DNA of 11,456 bases, taken from positions 1 through 11,456 of the forward strand of contig JAJCYJ010000334.1 in the NCBI GenBank assembly GCA_029262975.1. Direction: 5' to 3'. Positions 6,642-11,456 of the stretch are shown here, one piece after another. Each line of letters opens with the position of its first letter. Position 1 is the first letter of the stretch. The notes under the pieces were generated by a model, which saw only the letters and a list, made by a program, of their open reading frames with translations, was not told the origin of the DNA and did no database searches. This stretch comes from Saprospiraceae bacterium. Its GTDB lineage: Bacteria > Bacteroidota > Bacteroidia > Chitinophagales > Saprospiraceae. Position numbers and translations under genes: made by a program.

Positions 6642-7814
6642 ATGAATTCGGCAAACCTGACTATTGATTTATGGTCCGTACTATTCCTGGTAGCAGCATG
6701 TCAGGCAATTTTTGTAGCAGTTGTCATACTGATGAAAAAAGAACGCACCCGTTCAGCCATCTTTTTTTCGGTGTTTATGTTGCTTTTTGCGCACATGCTC
6801 ATCTTTAATTTTTTCTATTGGACAGGCTTATTCCATACATATCCTTTTTTAACGATCACTAATTTTCCGATAAACTTTGCTTTTGGGCCCCTTCTTCTGC
6901 TTTACCTGGATGCCCAAAGAACGAAGCCGAAATTACAAAGATGGTGGTGGGTACATTTTATTCCTGCCATTCTAATGTTCCTACATTTTTTGCCCTTTTA
7001 TGTCCTAAAAAGTTCGCAGAAAATCTCAATATGGCAAGGGGAAACACCTTTCCCAGACTTTTTGCTTTTTGACTTTTTTACCAATTTCAGGGACTATCGG
7101 TTTTTTGGTCCGGTTATGATCATCTACGTAATTTGGATGATTTGGTTATTGAGAAAAATGACTTTCGAAGAAAATACAGATGGTCAGGCATTGCAATTTG
7201 AGTATCGCTGGACTTCTATTATCATAGCAATGTACTCGTTATTTGTGCTTAGTTATTTGTCCTATTTCATTTTCTCTACAAGCCCTAATTTCGAGTTATA
7301 TCACGATTATATAATATCAGCAATTATGACTTTGACTGTTTATGTAATCGCATATCTTGTTTTTCAACGACCACAGATTATACACGGCCAAATACACCAG
7401 AAAATATTTGCTCAGCCTAAATATCGCACATCCAATTTGACGTCAATGGCTATCGATTCTATAGAAAAGACAGTCCTTAATTATTTTGAAGAACACAAGC
7501 CCTACCGCGATGGTCAACTCAAGCTAAAAAATCTCTCAGATCAATTAAATATCTCTCCGCACCAGTTGTCACAAGTAATTAATGAGAGATTTGATGCCCC
7601 CTTCAATCAATTTGTCAATGACTATAGAATTCGTGATGCCAAGACATTGTTGAGAGATCCAGAAATGAGCAAAGAACCGATCATTCAGATTGCCTACCAG
7701 GTAGGATTCAACAATAAGAGCACCTTCAATGCTGCTTTTAAAAAATCCACCGGTCTCACACCGTCAGCGTACCGAGTACAAAGAAATGTTTTACAAAACA
7801 GTAAACATTTATAG
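6642..7814 (+). CDS. Membrane-bound AraC-family transcription regulator (7TM-HTH)
   Basis: From the ATG at 6642 the protein has 390 residues. Residues 8-242 carry seven hydrophobic segments: about 8-31, 38-64, 69-90, 102-122, 154-170, 190-212 and 223-242. Residues about 275-381 are an AraC-type double helix-turn-helix DNA-binding domain: LKLKNLSDQLNISPHQLSQV is the first motif, and the second carries the family signature GFNNKSTFNAAFKKSTG followed by LTPSAYR. Such 7TM-AraC proteins are common in Bacteroidota and are thought to sense a signal in the membrane and act on nearby genes; the ligand is unknown. The frame stays open to an ATG at 6552, but the extra 30 residues are polar and basic, unlike the family N-terminus, and overlap the possible decayed gene, so I prefer 6642. 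A lipoprotein gene begins 63 bp downstream on the same strand and is a plausible target or partner. Confidence 0.9.
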   Translation: MNSANLTIDLWSVLFLVAACQAIFVAVVILMKKERTRSAIFFSVFMLLFAHMLIFNFFYWTGLFHTYPFLTITNFPINFAFGPLLLLYLDAQRTKPKLQRWWWVHFIPAILMFLHFLPFYVLKSSQKISIWQGETPFPDFLLFDFFTNFRDYRFFGPVMIIYVIWMIWLLRKMTFEENTDGQALQFEYRWTSIIIAMYSLFVLSYLSYFIFSTSPNFELYHDYIISAIMTLTVYVIAYLVFQRPQIIHGQIHQKIFAQPKYRTSNLTSMAIDSIEKTVLNYFEEHKPYRDGQLKLKNLSDQLNISPHQLSQVINERFDAPFNQFVNDYRIRDAKTLLRDPEMSKEPIIQIAYQVGFNNKSTFNAAFKKSTGLTPSAYRVQRNVLQNSKHL

Positions 7815-7877
7815 ATTCATACCACTCCTACTTGTCCTGTTGTGATATTGAAATATTATTAAATGATTATCTAAAAT

Positions 7878-8696
7878 ATGATTCGCACAAAACTTAATTT
7901 CCTTTTGTTCTCAGTGCTTCTGAGCTTTTTGGCCTGTTCTGAGGAAGAAACAGCCATACCAGTTGTAAAAACAATTGATGTAGTTATTCCAGGGAATAAT
8001 CTGGACATAGGCAACGATCAGAATTCAACTGATGTTTATGCCGTATTTAGTCTGAACACGATAACTGGCATAAATAAGATCGAAGTTGTTCTTGCTTCAC
8101 TGTCCCAATTCGTAAGCCCGGCAAATCTTGATATTACTTCAATTGCGAGTTCTTCAAAAATGTCAGCACCTGTCAATGGATTAGTATACAAATTTCAATT
8201 ACAACCAAATCTTACAGATTTTTCAGGGAATACTATCACGCATGGTCAGTACAAGATTATCTATCTAATTACCCAGAATGGTGAGCAGTTTGTGAATCAA
8301 AGAACCGGTGATATAGAACTCACCGACGGTCATATATTCGCAGGGAGGTATTCAGGTACTTGGGATGACAATATCTACTCGGATTTTGGCATTTCCACGG
8401 TATTAACAGATCGAGGCAGCAGCATATCAGGGTCATTTTATTATTCCAGTAATTACATAGCTTGTTGTGGCGGCCCTGATGACGGGATGATCACATTAAA
8501 ATTTGATCAATCTAACAACATTACTAGTTTTACCTATAATCAAACATTGGATTCTTTTATGGGTGGAGCCTGTCCTGGTACGTATACCGGAGCAGGAATG
8601 GTGACTGACTTTATCAACTTACAAATTGATTTTGAAGGTGATGACTGTGAAGGACCACATACGGGAGGAAGCATAAAACTGACGAGGGTTGAGTAG
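7878..8696 (+). CDS. Probable surface-exposed lipoprotein of unknown function
   Basis: The 272-residue product begins with a lipoprotein signal peptide: Arg3 and Lys5, a hydrophobic core, then SFLAC with the lipidated Cys at residue 20. The next residues, SEEE, form an acidic tail like the lipoprotein export signal that sends Bacteroidota lipoproteins to the outer face of the outer membrane. Residues about 31-150 look like one beta-rich, Ig-like domain. Residues about 153-271 look like a second beta domain, starting FAGRYSGTWDD and holding four cysteines (196, 197, 232, 257) in Gly-rich loops such as CCGGPDDG and GDDCEGPHTGG. I do not recognise a named family or catalytic motif. The gene follows the 7TM-AraC regulator by 63 bp, so the two may share a transcript. 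Lipoprotein call strong; surface exposure inferred. Confidence 0.85.
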   Translation: MIRTKLNFLLFSVLLSFLACSEEETAIPVVKTIDVVIPGNNLDIGNDQNSTDVYAVFSLNTITGINKIEVVLASLSQFVSPANLDITSIASSSKMSAPVNGLVYKFQLQPNLTDFSGNTITHGQYKIIYLITQNGEQFVNQRTGDIELTDGHIFAGRYSGTWDDNIYSDFGISTVLTDRGSSISGSFYYSSNYIACCGGPDDGMITLKFDQSNNITSFTYNQTLDSFMGGACPGTYTGAGMVTDFINLQIDFEGDDCEGPHTGGSIKLTRVE

Positions 8697-9069
8697 AGAC
8701 CAAGGCTTTTTATTACATTTTAAATTTCAAAGTCCTCTATTAATATTACTGACTCTACGCATTTTCCTTAAGGCATATTACCAATATAGAAATATCGACA
8801 ATTGCTTTGAAAACAGCTTCCGCCAATATTGACAAGGCAATCAACTAGTAAGATTTATGTGGTGCGAACAATTTACCTTTGTATTATGGCCTTGTTCTTA
8901 TTGATGTTACGCACTTATTGTTCAATATAAGTTTTAACTGTATTCCATTGAATCGGTGTAAGCATTAGGCAACCAAAATATATTATGTCCCGCATGTTCA
9001 ACAATTTGCGTCATTGGGTTTTATATAAGGTGATGAGCATCATTTAAATAATACTTTAACTTATCAGCA
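8697..9069. other. Gene-free stretch between the lipoprotein and the P-loop kinase
   Basis: These 373 bp hold no gene that I can support on either strand. The start is AT-rich with a short T run (8708-8712) but no stable hairpin, so no clear terminator. TACCTTTG at 8874-8881 matches the Bacteroidota -7 element. A 5-bp inverted repeat (TGATG AG CATCA, 9031-9042) lies 27 bp before the kinase start. A 14-codon ATG frame at 8886 is too short to call. Confidence 0.6.
8874..8881 (+). promoter_or_regulatory. Possible -7 box for the kinase/APH operon (TACCTTTG)
   Basis: TACCTTTG is a full match to TAnnTTTG, on the right strand for the kinase pair at 9070-10647. It would give a long leader of about 180 nt. 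There is no TTTG at the expected 20-bp distance upstream; the nearest similar string is TTTA at 8854-8857, with a 16-bp gap. Confidence 0.3.
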
Positions 9070-9588
9070 ATGCAGTCTCACCAATTAATCCTCGTCACAG
9101 GTTTGCCCGGAACCGGAAAAACTACTTTTTCCATAGTTCTGGCAAAAGCCTGTAAAGCGACTCATCTCAATAGTGATATTGTAAGAAGTGAGATAAGTAT
9201 GAAGGGACAATATGATGAAGAATCTAAAGCAATTGTATATTCAGAACTGCTCAGGCGTGCTGAAAAAGTTTTATCAGAAGGAAAAGATCTTATCGTTGAT
9301 GCAACACTGTATAAGGAGGCATTGCGCAAACCGTATGTAGCAATTGCGGAGAGACATCGCATCCCTATTAAATGGATCGAATTGAGCACTGATGAAAAGG
9401 TGATTAAAGAACGCGTCAGTAAGACAAGGAAATATAGCGAAGCCAATTTTGAAGTATATCTTAAAATTAAAGCGGAATATGAACCTTTAAAGATAAATCA
9501 TTTAATGCTCAGAACGGATTTGCTGAATGAAACGGAAATGCTTGAACAGGCTCGTTCATATATTCAAGATGATACAAATGGCACCTAA
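9070..9588 (+). CDS. P-loop kinase of the predicted-kinase (zeta-toxin/gluconate-kinase-like, COG0645-type) family
   Basis: The 172-residue protein is a cytoplasmic P-loop NTPase of nucleoside-kinase-like fold. The Walker A motif is GLPGTGKTT (11-19). NSDIVR (34-39) is the conserved substrate-side Asp/Arg block, LIVDAT (74-79) fits the Walker B-like strand, and RVSKTRKYSEAN (115-126) matches the arginine-bearing lid of this family. It ends soon after the fold, with no extra domain. In many proteobacteria the same domain is the C-terminal half of a fused protein whose N-terminal half is aminoglycoside-phosphotransferase-like. Here that partner is the next gene, 39 bp downstream. The substrate is unknown. 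Zeta-toxin-like domains are related, but no antitoxin gene sits beside this one, so a toxin role is not favoured. Confidence 0.87.
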   Translation: MQSHQLILVTGLPGTGKTTFSIVLAKACKATHLNSDIVRSEISMKGQYDEESKAIVYSELLRRAEKVLSEGKDLIVDATLYKEALRKPYVAIAERHRIPIKWIELSTDEKVIKERVSKTRKYSEANFEVYLKIKAEYEPLKINHLMLRTDLLNETEMLEQARSYIQDDTNGT

Positions 9589-9627
9589 AACACCTCAAAA
9601 TATCAGTTTCATATCTAAAAATCAATT

Positions 9628-10647
9628 TTGAATAAATTTGCCATAGATCACATCATTGAGCATCACAACTATCCGGATGATAGCTCAGAGGCATCACTAA
9701 TTGAGACACATATTTCCTGGGTGGTGCTGACTAAAAGCTTTGCTTTCAAGATTAAAAAACCCCTCCAGTATTCTTTCCTGTCCTTTTCTACCCTGGAACA
9801 ACGGAAGTTTTATTGCGATCAAGAGGTCTCTCTCAACCGACGTCTTACTGATGACATATACCTGGATGTCCTGCCAATTAAAAAACACATGGACTCATGG
9901 AGTATTGATGGTGCAAATGGGGTAATTGTGGATTATGCGGTCCAAATGAAAAAATTGGACAATGATCAACGGATGGATGTTTTGCTCGAAAAAGAAAAAG
10001 TTACCCAACGGCACATGGAGCAATTGGCTGATCGTCTGGCCAAATTTCATAAGTCAACGAACAAAATCAAGGGAGATCTTTTGTTTTACAATTTATGGAT
10101 TGATTTTGCTGATCTTTTGAAAGTTAAAAATTTTATTTCAAAACATGTTGGAGTTTCCGAAGGACAAAAAATCGAAACTATTGTACAATATGCAAAGGAG
10201 TTTTTAAATACACATAAAGAGCGTATTTGCAAACGCCACGAGTTGGGTTATACGATAGACGGGCATGGAGATTTGCATTCAAGGAATATTTTTCTGCTGG
10301 ATGAACCCGTCATATTTGATTGCATTGAATTTAATGATCACTTCCGTCATGTAGATGTTCTGGACGAATTGGCATTCTTTTGTATGGATTTGGATGCCTA
10401 TAATCATAAGTCTCACGAATTATATTTTCTTGAAAAATACCAGGAGAAAAACCCGTGCATTTTTAATGAAGAAGATAAACGACTTCATCTATACTATAAA
10501 CTATATCGCGCCAATGTCCGCACCAAAGTAAACGCCCTGAAGGCCATGCAAGAAAGCGATCCAAAAGAGTTCCAGGAAAGAATTCATGAATGTGACAAGT
10601 ATTTAAATTTAATGAACTTGTACTATTCTGAATTGTGCAAGACTTAA
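9628..10647 (+). CDS. Aminoglycoside-phosphotransferase-like kinase (COG2187-type), TTG start
   Basis: The protein has 339 residues and a protein-kinase-like APH fold. The N-terminal block ETHISWVVLTKSFAFKIKKP (26-45) holds candidate ATP-binding lysines at 41, 43 and 44. GHGDLHSRNI (212-221) is the Brenner-type catalytic loop with catalytic Asp215 and metal-binding Asn220, and IFDCIEF (229-235) supplies the second metal Asp231. The start is probably TTG at 9628: a stop at 9616-9618 closes the frame, and the first in-frame ATG is 87 codons later, inside conserved sequence. ATT at 9625 is the only other upstream choice. The gene follows the P-loop kinase by 39 bp and is surely in its operon. 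The two proteins together (511 residues) match the size of the fused proteobacterial form. The substrate is unknown; real aminoglycoside resistance is not implied. It converges with the gene at 10692-11456. Confidence 0.88.
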   Translation: MNKFAIDHIIEHHNYPDDSSEASLIETHISWVVLTKSFAFKIKKPLQYSFLSFSTLEQRKFYCDQEVSLNRRLTDDIYLDVLPIKKHMDSWSIDGANGVIVDYAVQMKKLDNDQRMDVLLEKEKVTQRHMEQLADRLAKFHKSTNKIKGDLLFYNLWIDFADLLKVKNFISKHVGVSEGQKIETIVQYAKEFLNTHKERICKRHELGYTIDGHGDLHSRNIFLLDEPVIFDCIEFNDHFRHVDVLDELAFFCMDLDAYNHKSHELYFLEKYQEKNPCIFNEEDKRLHLYYKLYRANVRTKVNALKAMQESDPKEFQERIHECDKYLNLMNLYYSELCKT

Positions 10648-10691
10648 AGGGTTACTACCTTCTGATTCGGCTACAAAAGGTCTGGGAATAT

Positions 10692-11456
10692 TTAGAAAGC
10701 AATTGATTTCTGGATGAACATCATCACTTCCTGTAATTCTGAAGAAAATGATCCCCATGGAATGCGTACGATGCCTTGTGCTTGTTTTTTCGAGCGAGGA
10801 TCTTGATATTGAATAAAAATGAATTGATAATTTTTTCCACCATCTTCAATGGTTATACTTTGTTCTGTCCAGATAGCATCTCGAACATTCGTATTTTTTA
10901 CAATTCCTTTTATTTGTATGGCATCTTGCCGAATGTTGTCGCTTACAAATTTTTCAAACGTCTCACTTCCTAATTTCATTATCGACATTTTCAATTGTGT
11001 TTCAGGATAATCCTTAAAAGTGGCTTTGAAGATCTTGCCATCCCAAGCTTTTTTTGCTGACTTTGGAAATAAGAATGAAATAGAATGATCCGGATTGTGC
11101 TCTAATTCAAATCGACCCTCAACCAAATCACCTTTCTTATTAAATTCTGAACCAAACATATACAATCCTCCAATCGCGCCATTAGGGAAAAGTTTGAATT
11201 GAATTTCCCGCGGATGTGCAATACTTCGTAAGACAGCCCGGGATTCATTTATAAATTGTAAGACATAATGCCCTTTTAGCTCGCCCGACTTCGTCGCTAT
11301 TAATTCTATCTGATTACTATTTCCAATTAGCAATTCTATATTCATGTTTTTAAAAAGAGGATGAGTTTTTCCAAATGATGAATATTGTCCTAGGTAAGCG
11401 TCCCATTTTGCTTTTGGCAATGTGTAATCATCATCAAAAGGGTCATCGATTCTAAC
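10692..11456 (-). CDS. Unrecognised protein, 5' end cut off by the window edge
   Basis: The frame is open from the right edge to the TAA at 10692-10694, so 254 C-terminal residues are visible and the start lies outside. The TTG at 11418-11420 is an ordinary Leu codon (context DDYTLPKAKW), not a start, because coding-like sequence with an acidic DDPFDDDY patch continues to the edge. Visible sequence is mostly beta-type: residues from WDAYLGQYSSFG onward have alternating strands, including IQFKLFPNGAIGGLYMFG, and the last third is a mixed region ending in a short helix (LQEVMMFIQKSIAF). The YLGQY...NGAIGGL pattern recalls lipocalin-like domains that follow serine hydrolase (beta-lactamase-like) domains, but no catalytic motif is in view, so this is only a guess. 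No membrane segment is present. Its 3' end lies 44 bp from the APH-like gene. Confidence 0.75.
   Translation of the reverse strand, partial: VRIDDPFDDDYTLPKAKWDAYLGQYSSFGKTHPLFKNMNIELLIGNSNQIELIATKSGELKGHYVLQFINESRAVLRSIAHPREIQFKLFPNGAIGGLYMFGSEFNKKGDLVEGRFELEHNPDHSISFLFPKSAKKAWDGKIFKATFKDYPETQLKMSIMKLGSETFEKFVSDNIRQDAIQIKGIVKNTNVRDAIWTEQSITIEDGGKNYQFIFIQYQDPRSKKQAQGIVRIPWGSFSSELQEVMMFIQKSIAF

Noticed and set aside
8697..8735. Terminator after the lipoprotein gene
   Set aside because: There is a short T run but the flanking GGCTTT / AAAGTCC match is imperfect and gives no convincing hairpin.
9070..9588. Zeta-type toxin of a toxin-antitoxin system
   Set aside because: The P-loop fold is related, but no small antitoxin gene is adjacent and the APH-like neighbour points to the predicted-kinase family instead.
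9628..10647. Antibiotic-resistance aminoglycoside phosphotransferase
   Set aside because: The N-terminal block and the pairing with a P-loop kinase match the COG2187-type housekeeping family, not known resistance enzymes; no mobile element is nearby.
10656..10682. Possible terminator between the APH-like gene and the convergent right-edge gene
   Set aside because: Only a 5-bp stem (ACCTT / AAGGT) with a 15-nt loop and no T run.
11418..11420. TTG as the start of the right-most minus-strand gene
   Set aside because: The frame stays open and coding-like up to the window edge, so the gene is truncated and this TTG is an internal Leu codon.

Overview
The window looks like a chromosomal segment of a free-living member of the Bacteroidota, most likely Saprospiraceae-like. 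It is AT-rich. The evidence is a secreted protein with SprB-type repeats ending in a gliding-motility/type IX secretion C-terminal domain, a 7TM-AraC regulator of the Bacteroidota kind, a lipoprotein with an acidic tail after its lipobox cysteine, copies of the Bacteroidota promoter element TAnnTTTG, and few good Shine-Dalgarno sites. The exact genus is inference.

Layout. Positions 1-695 (minus) hold the N-terminal 231 residues of a secreted von Willebrand factor A (vWA) protein that runs off the left edge. A 211-bp divergent spacer follows, with a TATCTTTG box for each direction and a cluster of palindromes over the vWA leader. Next come the glutamine-dependent NAD+ synthetase gene nadE (907-2544, plus) and, 14 bp on, a small helical-repeat protein (2559-3080). 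A convergent 28-bp gap separates these from a 971-residue SprB-repeat surface protein (3109-6024, minus). The 617 bp after it hold no intact gene but may carry a decayed reading frame (6179-6552). Then come a membrane-bound AraC-type regulator (6642-7814) and a probably surface-exposed lipoprotein (7878-8696), both plus strand. After a 373-bp gene-free stretch lies a two-gene unit: a P-loop kinase (9070-9588) and an aminoglycoside-phosphotransferase-like kinase (9628-10647, TTG start). The last gene (10692-11456, minus) is cut by the right edge at its 5' end and is not recognised.

How the genes fit. nadE is housekeeping (last step of NAD+ synthesis). The vWA protein, the SprB-repeat protein and the lipoprotein are all exported and belong to the cell-surface/adhesion repertoire. 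The regulator-lipoprotein pair could be a sensor and its surface partner. The P-loop kinase and APH-like genes correspond to two halves that are one fused protein in many proteobacteria; here they are separate and in reverse order. No RNA genes, insertion sequences, CRISPR arrays or phage genes were seen. No clearly new multi-gene system is evident. The items most worth a second look are the stacked palindromes before the vWA gene, the split kinase pair and the decayed frame.
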